Source: Bacillus sp. es.034 (lineage in GTDB: Bacteria; Bacillota; Bacilli; Bacillales; Bacillaceae_B). From it: a stretch of DNA of 64,000 bases. Location of the stretch: the NCBI RefSeq assembly GCF_002563655.1, contig NZ_PDIY01000001.1:2578001-2642000 (forward strand). Reading direction: 5' to 3'. Below, in pieces: positions 46,473 to 55,903 of the stretch (positions within the stretch are counted from its first letter, which is position 1; each line of letters starts with the position of its first letter). The position numbers were made by a program, and so were the translations under genes. The notes beneath the pieces were generated by a model. That model saw only the letters and a program-made list of their open reading frames with translations, had not been told where the DNA came from and ran no database searches.

Positions 46473-47120
46473 ATGATAAAAGCTGGTACCACATTGCAAT
46501 TGGAGCCTATACATAATGAAACATTTGATCGATATAGATGCAGGGTGGTCGAACTTTCCGAAGAGGGGATTTTTATTGATTATCCCATCCATACCAAAAC
46601 GGAGAAAGCCGTTTTTTTAATCGATGGAACTCAGTTGAAAGCAAGCTTCACCTTCAATGAACAGACCGTCCTGATGTTTGAAACGGAAGTGATGGGCCGT
46701 AAATTATCCAAGATACCGATGATCCACCTGCATTATCCGGGAGACGATGGGTTAATGAAAGTCCAAAGAAGACAATTCGTTCGTGTAGAAGCCAACACTG
46801 ACATTTCATTAAAGATCAATGAGCATTTTTACCCGACAATCACGGAAGATATCAGTGCAGGAGGATGTGCTGTAGTGGTGAGGAAGGGAATGGATTTGAA
46901 CAGTGGCGACAAGCTGTCGACCATCATCGTCCTCCCGATGCAGACAGGGGAGTGCCGCTATGCAGAAATCGAAGGAAAAGTGATCCGGGTCTGGGAAAAG
47001 GAACACAAACAAATTGCAAGCATCGAATTTGTTCATTTAACTGAAAATCAGAGGCAGCATATTTTAAGATATTGTTTCGAAAGACAGCTTGACTTAAGAA
47101 AAAAAGGATTACTTGAATAA
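46473..47120 (+). CDS. motI: PilZ-domain c-di-GMP receptor MotI (YpfA)
   Basis: A 215-residue YcgR-like protein. The YcgR N-terminal domain (1 to about 95) is followed by PilZ with the c-di-GMP residues in QRRQFVRVE and DISAGGCAVV. In B. subtilis MotI binds the stator protein MotA and acts as a clutch on flagella when c-di-GMP is high. The start MIKAGTTLQ fits homologues; an in-frame ATG at 46449 is possible. It implies that c-di-GMP signalling is used. Confidence 0.9.
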   Translation: MIKAGTTLQLEPIHNETFDRYRCRVVELSEEGIFIDYPIHTKTEKAVFLIDGTQLKASFTFNEQTVLMFETEVMGRKLSKIPMIHLHYPGDDGLMKVQRRQFVRVEANTDISLKINEHFYPTITEDISAGGCAVVVRKGMDLNSGDKLSTIIVLPMQTGECRYAEIEGKVIRVWEKEHKQIASIEFVHLTENQRQHILRYCFERQLDLRKKGLLE

Positions 47121-47172
47121 AAAACCAAAATGTACACATACTTTTTCTTAGTAAGGAAAAAGGGTGATCACA

Positions 47173-47349
47173 GTGAAAAGGGTAGAAAGAATTTTAATCA
47201 AATTAGCCATCATACATGTCATATTATTAATAGCGGTCCAGTTTGTATTTCATCAAATGAATGTCCTTCCCGAGCTTCATAAGCTCGTTTTCTACGAAGG
47301 AGTGGAGAAAATGGAGTACAGTGAAATTGTCGAAACCCTATCACGTTAG
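47173..47349 (+). CDS. ypfB: small membrane protein YpfB
   Basis: A 58-residue protein: basic head (MKRVERILIK), one hydrophobic segment (LAIIHVILLIAVQFVF) and a short charged tail ending EIVETLSR. It corresponds to B. subtilis YpfB, between ypfA and cmk. GTG start with AGGGTGA upstream. Function unknown. Confidence 0.82.
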   Translation: MKRVERILIKLAIIHVILLIAVQFVFHQMNVLPELHKLVFYEGVEKMEYSEIVETLSR

Positions 47350-47381
47350 AGCAGGAGCTAAAATTCCTGCTCTTTTTTTTG
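47348..47381 (+). terminator. ypfB terminator
   Basis: AGAGCAGGA pairs with TCCTGCTCT, then eight T; it starts inside the stop codon. Confidence 0.88.
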
Positions 47382-47475
47382 AAAAACACTTCCAAAGTAA
47401 GAATCTATAAACGAAAAGTGAGATTTATGTTAAAATGGGTAAGAAAATTATTAGGAACTTAAGTAGGTGGATGAA

Positions 47476-48144
47476 TTGAAAAAATTAAGAATTGCAATCG
47501 ATGGTCCTGCAGCAGCAGGGAAAAGTACCGTTGCAAAAATTGTGGCAGGAAAATTATCTTATCTTTATATTGATACCGGGGCGATGTACCGCTCTTTAAC
47601 GTATAAAGCTTTGAGCAACAACGTAGACTTGCATGATGAGAATGAATTGAATCAATTATTGTCTGAAACGACGATCGAACTTGAACCTTCTGAAGTGGGG
47701 CAGCTTGTATTCCTGGATGGGAACGATGTAACAGAAGAAATCCGTCAGGCTTCCGTGACCAACTCAGTGTCCCATGTGGCCGTTCATTCCGTTGTGAGGG
47801 AAGAAATGGTGAAGAGACAGCAGCTGCTTGCAAAAGAAGGCGCTGTAGTGATGGACGGAAGGGATATCGGCACCCACGTCATACCGGATGCGGAAATCAA
47901 GGTTTTCTTACTCGCGAGTGTGGACGAACGTGCCCAAAGGAGACATGAGGAGAATCTTTCGAAGGGATATCCAAGTGATCTGGAGCAATTAAAAGAAGAA
48001 ATCGCCCGTCGTGACAAGATCGATTCTGAAAGAGAAGTGGCCCCTCTGAAAAAAGCCGAGGACGCAACGGAAATAGACACCACTTCCCTTTCCATATCAG
48101 AAGTTGTGGACCAAATCATGCTGTTAGTAGAAAGGAAAGGTTAA
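47476..48144 (+). CDS. cmk: cytidylate kinase
   Basis: Phosphorylates CMP and dCMP; 222 residues. Walker A GPAAAGKS at residues 10-17, the NMP-binding region [16 protein letters not shown], and the family motif [21 protein letters not shown]. The TTG start is fixed by AGGTGG five bases upstream and by the family N-terminus. plsC begins two bases after the stop. Confidence 0.95.
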   Translation: MKKLRIAIDGPAAAGKSTVAKIVAGKLSYLYIDTGAMYRSLTYKALSNNVDLHDENELNQLLSETTIELEPSEVGQLVFLDGNDVTEEIRQASVTNSVSHVAVHSVVREEMVKRQQLLAKEGAVVMDGRDIGTHVIPDAEIKVFLLASVDERAQRRHEENLSKGYPSDLEQLKEEIARRDKIDSEREVAPLKKAEDATEIDTTSLSISEVVDQIMLLVERKG

Positions 48145-48145
48145 A

Positions 48146-48727
48146 GTGAACCTATATACCTTTGCCAGAGGTCTCGTTAAGTCGATACTTTCCCCTTTGT
48201 ACCGGATAGAGGTGAAGGGGCTGGAGCATTTCCCGAAAGATGGGGGTGTTTTACTATGTTCCAACCATATTGATAATCTGGATCCCCCCGTTGTAGGGAT
48301 ATCAGCTCCAAGGCCAGTGTCCTTCATGGCGAAAGAAGAACTCTTCAATGTTCCCGTGTTAGGGAAGCTTCTGCCTGATTTACGTGCATTCCCGGTGAAA
48401 AGAGGGATGAGCGACCGTGAAGCGCTCCGTAAAGGATTAAAGGTCCTGAAGCAGGGAGATGTTTTAGGACTGTTCCCAGAGGGTACTAGAAGTAAGACAG
48501 GGCAAATAGGCAAGGGATTGGCAGGAGCGGGCTTCTTTGCACTAAGATCTGAAGCTTATGTCGTACCCTGTGCCATCATCGGCCCATACAAGCCATTCAG
48601 GAAATTGAAGGTTGTATTCGGACCGCCGATCCCGATGGACGGTATCCGTGAAGAAAGATTAAATGCGGAGAAAACGACGGAAATCATCATGAAGCATATT
48701 GACGACCTGATACATGCGAATCAATAA
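48146..48727 (+). CDS. plsC: 1-acyl-sn-glycerol-3-phosphate acyltransferase
   Basis: Transfers the second acyl chain to lysophosphatidate in phospholipid synthesis; 193 residues. The HX4D-type catalytic motif is NHIDNLDP and the substrate motif is FPEGTRSK; a third is CAIIGPYKP. An N-terminal hydrophobic stretch makes it membrane associated. GTG start. cmk-plsC-ypfD order is shared by many Bacillus relatives, although B. subtilis lacks plsC here. Confidence 0.88.
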   Translation: MNLYTFARGLVKSILSPLYRIEVKGLEHFPKDGGVLLCSNHIDNLDPPVVGISAPRPVSFMAKEELFNVPVLGKLLPDLRAFPVKRGMSDREALRKGLKVLKQGDVLGLFPEGTRSKTGQIGKGLAGAGFFALRSEAYVVPCAIIGPYKPFRKLKVVFGPPIPMDGIREERLNAEKTTEIIMKHIDDLIHANQ

Positions 48728-48849
48728 TATAAGGTTTTCCGCTTGACAAAAAGTAGTATTTATTAGAAGTTAGTAGAAAGAATATTTTAAATTGCGAAGT
48801 CTCACAATAATCAAAATCTTTGCAGTCATGGATTAAGGAGGAGTACATA

Positions 48850-49980
48850 ATGGAAGACATGAATGGAATTGAAGTGAAGAATCTTGAAATTGGTGAAAAA
48901 GTTAAAGGGACAGTCACTAAGGTTGAAGAAAAACAAGTCTTAGTCGACGTTCAAGATAGTAAAGTGGATGGCATCATTCCAATTAGTGAACTCTCAAGCC
49001 TTCATATCGAAAAAGCTTCTGATGTAGTCAGTGAAGGGGATGTACTTGAGTTAATCGTGACAAAAGTGGAAGAAGAGCTGCTTGTTCTATCCAAGCGGAA
49101 AGTCGATGCCGAAAAAGCATGGGAAGAAATGAAGGTCCGTTTTGAAAATGGAGACGTCTTCGAAGCTGAAGTGAAAGATGTTGTGAAGGGCGGCCTTGTC
49201 GTTGATCTCGGAGTAAGAGGGTTTGTCCCGGCCTCATTGGTGGAAGATTATTATGTCGAGGATTTCTCCGATTATAAAGACAAAACCTTAACGTTCAAGA
49301 TTGTTGAGCTGGATCAGGAGAAAAATCGTTTGATCCTGTCCCACCGTGCAGTCGTCGAAGCAGAGAAGCAGCAACAGAAGAAACAGCTGCTGACGGATAT
49401 CGAAACGGGTGCCGTCCTTGAAGGGACAGTCCAGCGGATTACGGATTTCGGGGCATTCGTGGACATTGGTGGAGTGGACGGACTTGTCCATATTTCCCAA
49501 CTCTCCCACGAACATGTAGAGAAGCCTTCTGATGTCGTGACTGAGGGACAAAAAGTACAGGTGAAGGTCCTTAGTGTCGATCGTGACAACGAACGTATTT
49601 CTTTATCCATCAAAGAAACCCTCCCTGGGCCATGGAGTGACATCACAGGAAAGGCTCCCAAAGGAACTGTGTTGGATGGGGTTGTAAAACGCCTTGTATC
49701 TTACGGTGCATTTGTAGAAGTGTTCCCTGGAGTGGAAGGACTTGTTCATATCTCTCAAATTTCACATAAACATATCGGTACTCCACACGAAGTGCTTCAA
49801 GAGAACCAGGATGTAAAAGTGAAGGTGCTTGACGTGAACGAAAATGAACAACGCTTATCTTTAAGCATCAAGGCTCTTGAGGAAAAAGAGGAAGAAGTAA
49901 CAGACTATGAAATGCCTGAAGAAAGCACTGGCTTCCAATTAGGTGAAATGATTGGAGACAAATTAAAAGATCTTAAGTAA
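48850..49980 (+). CDS. ypfD: S1 RNA-binding repeat protein YpfD (RpsA homologue)
   Basis: A 376-residue protein with four S1 domains: residues about 12-80 (GEKVKGTVTKVEEKQVLVDV), 98-165, 185-252 (GAVLEGTVQRITDFGAFVDI) and 270-340 (GTVLDGVVKRLVSYGAFVEV). Related to ribosomal protein S1, though Bacillus S1 homologues are not clearly essential ribosome components. AAGGAGG precedes the ATG at 48850. Confidence 0.93.
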   Translation: MEDMNGIEVKNLEIGEKVKGTVTKVEEKQVLVDVQDSKVDGIIPISELSSLHIEKASDVVSEGDVLELIVTKVEEELLVLSKRKVDAEKAWEEMKVRFENGDVFEAEVKDVVKGGLVVDLGVRGFVPASLVEDYYVEDFSDYKDKTLTFKIVELDQEKNRLILSHRAVVEAEKQQQKKQLLTDIETGAVLEGTVQRITDFGAFVDIGGVDGLVHISQLSHEHVEKPSDVVTEGQKVQVKVLSVDRDNERISLSIKETLPGPWSDITGKAPKGTVLDGVVKRLVSYGAFVEVFPGVEGLVHISQISHKHIGTPHEVLQENQDVKVKVLDVNENEQRLSLSIKALEEKEEEVTDYEMPEESTGFQLGEMIGDKLKDLK

Positions 49981-49992
49981 TGGTGATGAATT

Positions 49993-51045
49993 GTGACGAG
50001 AGCTCAAAGAAAGAAAGACCACATTAATTATGCTTTATCGACCGGTCAGCAACGGAAGACCGGTTTCGATGAAGTGGCTTTTGTCCACCAAAGCTTACCG
50101 AATATAGCAGTAGATGAGGTTCATCTGCAATCTGAAATTGGCGAACTTACATGGAGTTCGCCAATTTTCATAAATGCTATGACGGGTGGAGGTGGAGAAT
50201 CCACTACAAAAATCAATCAGGAATTATCGATCCTTTCCAGGGAAACGGGGCTGGCCATTGCCGTAGGATCACAAATGTCAGCTCTTAAAGACCCTGCTGA
50301 ACGAGAAACGTATGAAGTCGTCCGGAAGCACAACCCGGATGGTGTGGTCTTCGGGAATTTGGGTAGTGAGTCCACGGTTCAACAGGCAAGAGATGCCGTT
50401 GAGATGATTAGAGCCGACGCCTTGCAGATCCATTTGAATGTGATTCAGGAATTGACGATGCCTGAAGGGGACCGGGACTTCCGGGGTGCCCTGGAGAGGA
50501 TACAGAATATTTCCGAGAATCTTTCCGTACCTGTAATTGTGAAAGAGACGGGGTTTGGTATCAGTAAAGAGGCTGCCGAATCCTTGTCCGCCTCAATGAT
50601 TTCAGCCATCGATATAGGCGGATTCGGGGGAACGAATTTCTCGAAAATCGAAAATCAACGGAGAAAGCGTATGTTGGATTTCTTTGATGGGTGGGGGATT
50701 CCCACTGCAGTATCGATTGCCGAGAGCTACAGCGTCTCAGATAAGCCGATCCTCGCTTCAGGTGGCATCCAGAACAGCCTGGACATCGTTAAATCCCTTG
50801 GTTTAGGGGCATCCGCTGTTGGAATGGCCGGCGTCATCCTTAAACAGCTCCTGGAATCGAGTTTAAACGATACCATTGAAGAAGTGAATCAAATTCATAC
50901 GGATATTCAGTTTTTAATGTGTGCTCTCGGATGTAGACGGATCGACGATCTTCATAAGGTGCCCATGGTGCTGTCAGGTCACGTATATCATTGGCTTGAG
51001 ACGAGAGGGTTGAATCCGCGGGGGTATAGCAATAGATGTATGTGA
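49993..51045 (+). CDS. fni: type 2 isopentenyl-diphosphate delta-isomerase
   Basis: A 350-residue FMN- and NADPH-dependent isomerase of IPP and DMAPP. The N-terminal RKKDHINYAL, the glycine-rich FINAMTGGG, the substrate site HLNVIQELTMPEGDRDF, and the phosphate-binding ASGGIQNSLDIVKSLGLGA are intact. Supplies precursors to the hepS/hepT synthase in the same window. GTG start after GGTGAT. Confidence 0.95.
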   Translation: MTRAQRKKDHINYALSTGQQRKTGFDEVAFVHQSLPNIAVDEVHLQSEIGELTWSSPIFINAMTGGGGESTTKINQELSILSRETGLAIAVGSQMSALKDPAERETYEVVRKHNPDGVVFGNLGSESTVQQARDAVEMIRADALQIHLNVIQELTMPEGDRDFRGALERIQNISENLSVPVIVKETGFGISKEAAESLSASMISAIDIGGFGGTNFSKIENQRRKRMLDFFDGWGIPTAVSIAESYSVSDKPILASGGIQNSLDIVKSLGLGASAVGMAGVILKQLLESSLNDTIEEVNQIHTDIQFLMCALGCRRIDDLHKVPMVLSGHVYHWLETRGLNPRGYSNRCM

Positions 51046-51088
51046 AAAGAACGAATTCTCATGAGTGAGTGAGAATTCGTTCTTTTTT
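51045..51088 (+). terminator. fni terminator
   Basis: A perfect 17-bp stem from the last base of the stop codon (51045-51061 with 51070-51086), running into T. Confidence 0.92.
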
Positions 51089-51146
51089 GTTATTCCCTGG
51101 GTTGAGTTTGTTGTTGTGGTTCGGCATAATTGGATATTTTTGTTAA

Positions 51147-51230
51147 ATGGCTGGATTTCAACGTAAAACGGCTGGATTAATGCTCAAAACGGCCGGATTC
51201 CTTTCCATTTCCGCTGGATTACTACCGAAT
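51147..51230 (+). repeat. four tandem 21-bp degenerate repeats
   Basis: Units at 51147-51167, 51168-51188, 51189-51209 and 51210-51230 share the core GGCTGGATT (third unit GGCCGGATT, fourth CGCTGGATT) at the same offset; the last ten bases vary. The 21-base period keeps frame, and the plus strand opens an ATG frame of 30 codons with a repeating Ala-Gly-hydrophobic heptad ending TAG at 51239, but there is no ribosome site, so translation is doubtful. Confidence 0.75.
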
Positions 51231-51255
51231 GATAGCTAGTAGCCATTGATATTGT

Positions 51256-51297
51256 TTATGCTTGTCGTCTCTGACCAAGCCGCCTCCGCTTTTCGTG
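51256..51297. repeat. partial copy of the foldback element
   Basis: 42 bases that recur at 51382-51423 with one substitution (41 of 42). It corresponds to the 3' end only of the element that follows, starting 126 bases earlier. Confidence 0.85.
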
Positions 51298-51299
51298 AT

Positions 51300-51423
51300 G
51301 TCCAGCTCCTGCGGCTAGAGGCTCGAGGTCATAAGTTAAATCGACCAAAAAGGCAAAGAGCGCCTTTCCGGTCGATTCATCTTATGCTTGTCGCCTCTGA
51401 CCAAGCCGCCTCCGCTTTTCGTG
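51300..51423. repeat. foldback intergenic repeat element
   Basis: About 124 bp able to form one long nested stem: AGAGGC 51317-51322 with GCCTCT 51393-51398, CATAAG 51330-51335 with CTTATG 51381-51386, AATCGACC 51339-51346 with GGTCGATT 51370-51377, and AGGC 51351-51354 with GCCT 51362-51365. No coding sequence or transposase. It resembles recurrent structured repeats seen in Bacillaceae genomes, stated from memory. It ends one base before the ypzI stop codon. Confidence 0.75.
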
Positions 51424-51555
51424 TTACCTCTGTCCTTTTTTAGCTTTTTCCGGTCCTTCGAGGCTTGTCGCTCCGTTGTAGTGTAAGCCCTGGTCACGGT
51501 CTGATTCCACACGCTTGCTTTGTTTCAGCTTTTTTTCTTGTCGATCTTTACCCAT
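51424..51555 (-). CDS. ypzI: small hydrophilic protein YpzI
   Basis: A 43-residue protein, highly charged and Gln/Lys-rich (MGKDRQEKKLKQSKRVESD, then the conserved LHYNGATSLEGPEK). It matches the YpzI family, located at the same place in B. subtilis between fni and yphA. A perfect minus-strand AGGAGGTG stands before the ATG; a long upstream extension in frame is not real. Function unknown. It is divergent from yphA, and its stop abuts the repeat element. Confidence 0.85.
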   Translation of the reverse strand: MGKDRQEKKLKQSKRVESDRDQGLHYNGATSLEGPEKAKKGQR

Positions 51556-51656
51556 TTGAAAACACCTCCTATCTTTATTTTTTCTTTGGAAAGTTGATTC
51601 ATACATGAATGAGATACATAAAGATTTTCCATAATGTAGATAATAGGAGGGAGAGT

Positions 51657-52277
51657 GTGCTGATGGATGGCATATTGTATTTGTGGTTACTGTGGGGAAT
51701 GTGGGTCTATACGACATTTATATTGAGAAAGAAGCATTCGGAACGTTTTCGTTATTCGTTTCTTTGTTTGTTGCTCATATGTGTATTTCCATATGGAATG
51801 ATGGTGGGTTCTGTTGAGGTATCATTCCCTGTTATTGTACTTGCACTCATTTGTTCTGTTTATATGCGAAATTTAAGCTTGAGAGAGAAGTTATATATGC
51901 TTGTAGCAGTTCTCTCCATGGGGATGCTCTATGCAGGGGTCGCTTTGATTTCCATTTATGACCCGGTACTTATGTTTATAGATCGGGATATCATCCTTTC
52001 TTTGGGGTTGGTACTTGTAGGTGTTCTTTTCTACAGCCACTCCACCCAATACAGGCTCCGCCTCGTTGCGGTCGCTTTAAGCAGTGTGATCGGCGACTTT
52101 TTTTTGAGCATTCCATTAAATAAGGTTGGATTTTACTATTCGATCGGAGGTCCTGCATACCTGGACGTGCTTGCTCTAACCATCGGGCTTTTAACAGCCT
52201 TGAAAATCGTGGGGGAAATAAATCAGGCTGTTCACATCAAGACACAAACAAATAAGGGGGAAATGAAGAATCTATGA
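51657..52277 (+). CDS. yphA: sporulation-associated membrane protein YphA (SeaA)
   Basis: A 206-residue protein with about seven hydrophobic segments, matching YphA by length and place. GTG at 51657 has AGGAGG six bases upstream; the ATG six bases later is the alternative. B. subtilis YphA (SeaA) has been linked to spore envelope assembly; the molecular role is unknown. Its stop overlaps the yphB start (ATGA). Confidence 0.82.
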   Translation: MLMDGILYLWLLWGMWVYTTFILRKKHSERFRYSFLCLLLICVFPYGMMVGSVEVSFPVIVLALICSVYMRNLSLREKLYMLVAVLSMGMLYAGVALISIYDPVLMFIDRDIILSLGLVLVGVLFYSHSTQYRLRLVAVALSSVIGDFFLSIPLNKVGFYYSIGGPAYLDVLALTIGLLTALKIVGEINQAVHIKTQTNKGEMKNL

Positions 52278-53170
52278 ATGTGTATGTGTATCCGGTGATC
52301 TTTGGCGTGGTGGTGGGGACCCTGACCAGGATCTATATGCTTCGCACCGACTATCGCCAATACCCAACGTATCTTCATGGCAAGATTATACATATAGCCC
52401 TTGGGTTCATTGCAGCGGGACTTGGCACCATTGCAATTCCCGCTTTACTGGAGGAGAATTTCACGGCGATAACGTTCTTGACGGTTGCGGCGTCTCAGTT
52501 CCGTGATGTGAGAAATATGGAGAGAAACACGTTGACTGAGCTGGATGCATATGAGCTTGTCCCCAGAGGGGCTACGTACATCGAGGGGATTGCCATTGCG
52601 TTTGAAAGTCGAAATTACCTGGTTATTTTCACCTCTCTGCTTGCTACGATCGCCTACATCGTTTTTAATATATATGCCGCTTTAGGAATCAGTGCGTTCT
52701 GCATGGTGCTTGCTCATAAATTAATGGCCGGCGGGCGGCTGAAGGATATCGTTGACATTGAATATGTGAAGCCTCATTTTGATGGAGCGGGACTATATGT
52801 TGATAATATCTATATCATGAATATTGGCCTTAAAGTAAGGCAGGAAGAGATCCTCCGCTATGGGATGGGGTTCATCCTTTCACCCAAATCGTTTGATGCA
52901 AGGTCGACACTCGCCAATCTGGGTCAGCGTCAGGCCATTCTCCATGATATGTCCACTTCCCTCGGGATTTTTAAGGATTCGGGGACTCCTGCTTTGACGC
53001 CCCTCGCCAAGAGGGATTTAGATGATGGAAGAGTCGGGGTGTTTGTCCTTCCGCAGCGAAAGGACGTAGAGAAGGCCATAGCCATCCTGGGGCAGGTGCC
53101 AACCCTGGAAAATGCCATAAGAATGCCGTCTGAGTCGAAAGCGAATCAGGAGGGGAGTAAGTTAAAATGA
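52274..53170 (+). CDS. yphB: YIEGIA-domain membrane protein YphB
   Basis: A 298-residue protein with the signature RGATYIEGIAIAFESRNYLVIF that names the YIEGIA family. N-terminal half with hydrophobic segments, C-terminal half soluble (from about 155, DIVDIEYVKPHFDGAGLYVDNIYI). Found in spore formers; function unknown. Coupled by ATGA overlaps to yphA before and ypzH after. Confidence 0.85.
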   Translation: MNVYVYPVIFGVVVGTLTRIYMLRTDYRQYPTYLHGKIIHIALGFIAAGLGTIAIPALLEENFTAITFLTVAASQFRDVRNMERNTLTELDAYELVPRGATYIEGIAIAFESRNYLVIFTSLLATIAYIVFNIYAALGISAFCMVLAHKLMAGGRLKDIVDIEYVKPHFDGAGLYVDNIYIMNIGLKVRQEEILRYGMGFILSPKSFDARSTLANLGQRQAILHDMSTSLGIFKDSGTPALTPLAKRDLDDGRVGVFVLPQRKDVEKAIAILGQVPTLENAIRMPSESKANQEGSKLK

Positions 53171-53358
53171 GTACGACCATACAGAAATTCATCCTTGCAA
53201 CCGTCACGACCACACCTGAAAAAGTGCCAAGTGGAACAAGTGTATTTTATTGTAAAACGGATGATGAATTACAAAAAATCTGCGCAAATCTGGAAGCGAT
53301 CCTCGACGGGATTGCCCATGAATTAGACGAGGGACTCTTCATCATTGTAAAACATTGA
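53167..53358 (+). CDS. ypzH: capping-complex subunit for YIEGIA (YpzH)
   Basis: A 63-residue soluble protein, MSTTIQKFILATVTTTP followed by the FYCKTDDELQKICANLEAIL core, always found next to a YIEGIA protein. The name comes from family annotation; direct function is unknown. It overlaps the yphB stop by four bases, the third gene of a tight unit. Confidence 0.8.
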   Translation: MSTTIQKFILATVTTTPEKVPSGTSVFYCKTDDELQKICANLEAILDGIAHELDEGLFIIVKH

Positions 53359-53400
53359 TTGCCAGTTTATTCTTTTACTGATAAAATAGTAAAGTTAGGG

Positions 53401-53445
53401 GGACTGTCCCATAAGGAAACATTACCTTAAGGGCCGGTCCTTCTT
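53401..53445 (+). terminator. terminator of yphA-yphB-ypzH
   Basis: GGACTGTCCC (53401-53410) pairs with GGGCCGGTCC (53431-53440) through G-U pairs, with inner TAAGG/CCTTA; the T tract is weak. Confidence 0.6.
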
Positions 53446-53529
53446 GTGCCAGTTAATGAAAATGATTGAACAGGCTTAAAAAGAGGAAATGTAAGAACGA
53501 AACAACTTCTTACAGAAAGGGTGATGAAC

Positions 53530-54840
53530 GTGACTAAACCAGTAGTAGCAATCGTAGGGCGTCCGAACGTCGGGAAGTCCACGATCTTTAATAGAATTGT
53601 TGGGGAAAGAATATCCATCGTTGAAGATGTACCTGGTGTAACAAGGGACCGTATATATAGTTCTGCAGAATGGCTGACCCATGAATTCAATATCATCGAT
53701 ACAGGCGGGATTGAGCTGGGAAATGAACCATTCCTGGATCAGATCAGGCAGCAGGCTGAAATTGCGATTGATGAAGCCGATGTCATTGTATTCTTGACGA
53801 ATGGCCGTGAAGGTGTCACAGCCGCTGATGAAATCGTTGCCAAAATTCTTTACAGATCAAAGAAACCGGTCGTATTAGGGATAAACAAAATCGATAATCC
53901 AGAAATGAGGGAAATGGTTTATGATTTCTACTCTTTAGGATTTGGCGAACCGTATCCTATTTCAGGTTCCCATGGACTTGGTCTTGGAGATCTGCTCGAC
54001 GAGGTCGTAAAGAACTTCAAACAGGAAGAGGAAGAGGACTATGCGGAAGATGTCATCAAATTTTCTTTAATCGGGCGTCCGAATGTAGGGAAATCTTCTT
54101 TAGTCAACGCTTTATTAGGTGAAGACCGTGTCATCGTCAGTAACGTAGCAGGCACGACGCGGGATGCCATTGACTCCTCCTATACGTATGATGGACAAGA
54201 CTACGTCATCATTGACACAGCGGGTATGAGAAAAAAAGGGAAAGTGTATGAAACCACTGAAAAGTACAGTGTGTTAAGAGCTCTCAGAGCCATTGAGCGC
54301 TCAGATGTCGTCCTATCCGTCATAGACGGTGAGGAAGGAATCATCGAGCAGGATAAGAAAATCGCAGGATATGCACATGATGCGGGGCGTGCTGTCGTCA
54401 TTGTCGTGAATAAATGGGATGCTGTGGACAAAGATGAGAAAACCATGAATAAATGGGAAAAAAATATCAGGGAACATTTTCAATTCCTTGACTATGCTCC
54501 AATCGTCTTCCTTTCTGCGAAAACAAAGAAGCGCATTCACACACTGCTGCCGATCATTAATACGGCAAGTGAAAATCACGCCATGCGCGTACAATCCAGT
54601 GTGTTGAACGAAGTGGTCATGGATGCTGTTGCCATGAATCCGACACCGACGGATAATGGTAAGAGATTACGGATTTACTATGCGACACAAGTGGCTGTAA
54701 AGCCTCCTACTTTCGTTGTGTTCGTCAATGACCCTGAATTAATGCACTTCTCTTACGAACGATTCTTGGAAAATAGAATCCGTGATGCATTTGGATTTGA
54801 AGGAACCCCTATTCGTATTATTGCGCGTGCTAGAAAATAA
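53530..54840 (+). CDS. der: ribosome-assembly GTPase Der (EngA)
   Basis: A 436-residue double GTPase for 50S subunit maturation. GD1: P-loop GRPNVGKS at 10-17, DTGG at 57-60, NKID at 119-122; GD2: GRPNVGKS at 182-189, DTAG and NKWD further on; then the KH-like C-terminal domain. GTG at 53530 with AGGGTGA upstream gives the family N-terminus; earlier in-frame ATG or GTG overlap that site. Confidence 0.96.
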   Translation: MTKPVVAIVGRPNVGKSTIFNRIVGERISIVEDVPGVTRDRIYSSAEWLTHEFNIIDTGGIELGNEPFLDQIRQQAEIAIDEADVIVFLTNGREGVTAADEIVAKILYRSKKPVVLGINKIDNPEMREMVYDFYSLGFGEPYPISGSHGLGLGDLLDEVVKNFKQEEEEDYAEDVIKFSLIGRPNVGKSSLVNALLGEDRVIVSNVAGTTRDAIDSSYTYDGQDYVIIDTAGMRKKGKVYETTEKYSVLRALRAIERSDVVLSVIDGEEGIIEQDKKIAGYAHDAGRAVVIVVNKWDAVDKDEKTMNKWEKNIREHFQFLDYAPIVFLSAKTKKRIHTLLPIINTASENHAMRVQSSVLNEVVMDAVAMNPTPTDNGKRLRIYYATQVAVKPPTFVVFVNDPELMHFSYERFLENRIRDAFGFEGTPIRIIARARK

Positions 54841-54856
54841 TAAGGTGGGTGTAAAA

Positions 54857-55903
54857 ATGAAAAGTTCAAAAAATGTAACGGTAATCGGAGCAGGAAGCTG
54901 GGGCACGGCCCTGGCGATGGTACTGGCTGATAATGGACTGGAAGTTAGGCTATGGGGCCACAAAAAAGAACAGATCGATGAAATCAACTACAAGCATACG
55001 AATCAAAAGTATCTGAAAGACATCGACCTCCCCCAATCTATTATCGGTTATCACGACCTCGGGGAGTCATTGGATGGCGTCGACACCATCATTCTGGCTG
55101 TTCCGACGAAAGCGATCCGCGGGGTCCTGGGGCAGATTCAAGAGGTTCAACGTGCCCCATTGACCGTGGTCCATGTAAGTAAGGGAATTGAACCTGATTC
55201 CCTCCTCAGAATTTCAGAATTGATCGAAGATGAAATGGCACCTGAGAATTTACATACAGTCGTGGTACTATCAGGACCAAGCCACGCTGAAGAAGTGAGC
55301 TTGAGGCATCCAACCACTGTGACCGTTTCGTCCAAGGACATGAAGGCGGCTGAAGAAGTTCAGGACCTGTTCATGAACATGAATTTCCGTGTGTACACGA
55401 ATCCGGACCTCCTCGGTGTAGAAATTGGTGGGGCTCTAAAGAATATCATCGCCCTTGCTGCCGGAATTACAGACGGCTTGGGATACGGGGATAACGCCAA
55501 AGCGGCTTTGATTACACGCGGGCTTGCTGAGATTGCCCGTCTGGGAACGAAGATGGGTGCGAATCCCCTGACGTTTTCAGGATTAACGGGAATCGGTGAT
55601 CTCATCGTGACGTGTACAAGTGTGCACTCGAGAAACTGGAGAGCCGGGAATATGCTCGGGAAGGGTCATAATCTGGATGAGGTCCTGGCCAACATGGGTA
55701 TGGTCGTAGAAGGGGTTCGCACAACGAAAGCGGCCCATCAGCTTGCTGAGAAGTATGAAGTGAATATGCCGATTACGGATGCACTGTATGATGTCCTCTT
55801 CAATAAAGTGGAAGCGAAAGAAGCCGTTGATCATTTGATGGGTCGCGTGAAAACGAATGAAATGGAAGATCTTGTGAATATTCTGGGTGAACGCTTAACC
55901 TGA
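54857..55903 (+). CDS. gpsA: NAD(P)H-dependent glycerol-3-phosphate dehydrogenase
   Basis: Makes sn-glycerol-3-phosphate for phospholipids; 348 residues. Rossmann start [21 protein letters not shown], substrate motif [16 protein letters not shown], and the C-terminal [13 protein letters not shown] plus [22 protein letters not shown] stands nine bases before the ATG at 54857. It is 16 bases after der. Confidence 0.96.
   Translation: MKSSKNVTVIGAGSWGTALAMVLADNGLEVRLWGHKKEQIDEINYKHTNQKYLKDIDLPQSIIGYHDLGESLDGVDTIILAVPTKAIRGVLGQIQEVQRAPLTVVHVSKGIEPDSLLRISELIEDEMAPENLHTVVVLSGPSHAEEVSLRHPTTVTVSSKDMKAAEEVQDLFMNMNFRVYTNPDLLGVEIGGALKNIIALAAGITDGLGYGDNAKAALITRGLAEIARLGTKMGANPLTFSGLTGIGDLIVTCTSVHSRNWRAGNMLGKGHNLDEVLANMGMVVEGVRTTKAAHQLAEKYEVNMPITDALYDVLFNKVEAKEAVDHLMGRVKTNEMEDLVNILGERLT

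Noticed and set aside
51246-51443. 65-codon plus-strand frame across the repeats
   Set aside because: It reads through both copies of the foldback element, has no ribosome site, and its internal repetition only mirrors the DNA repeat.
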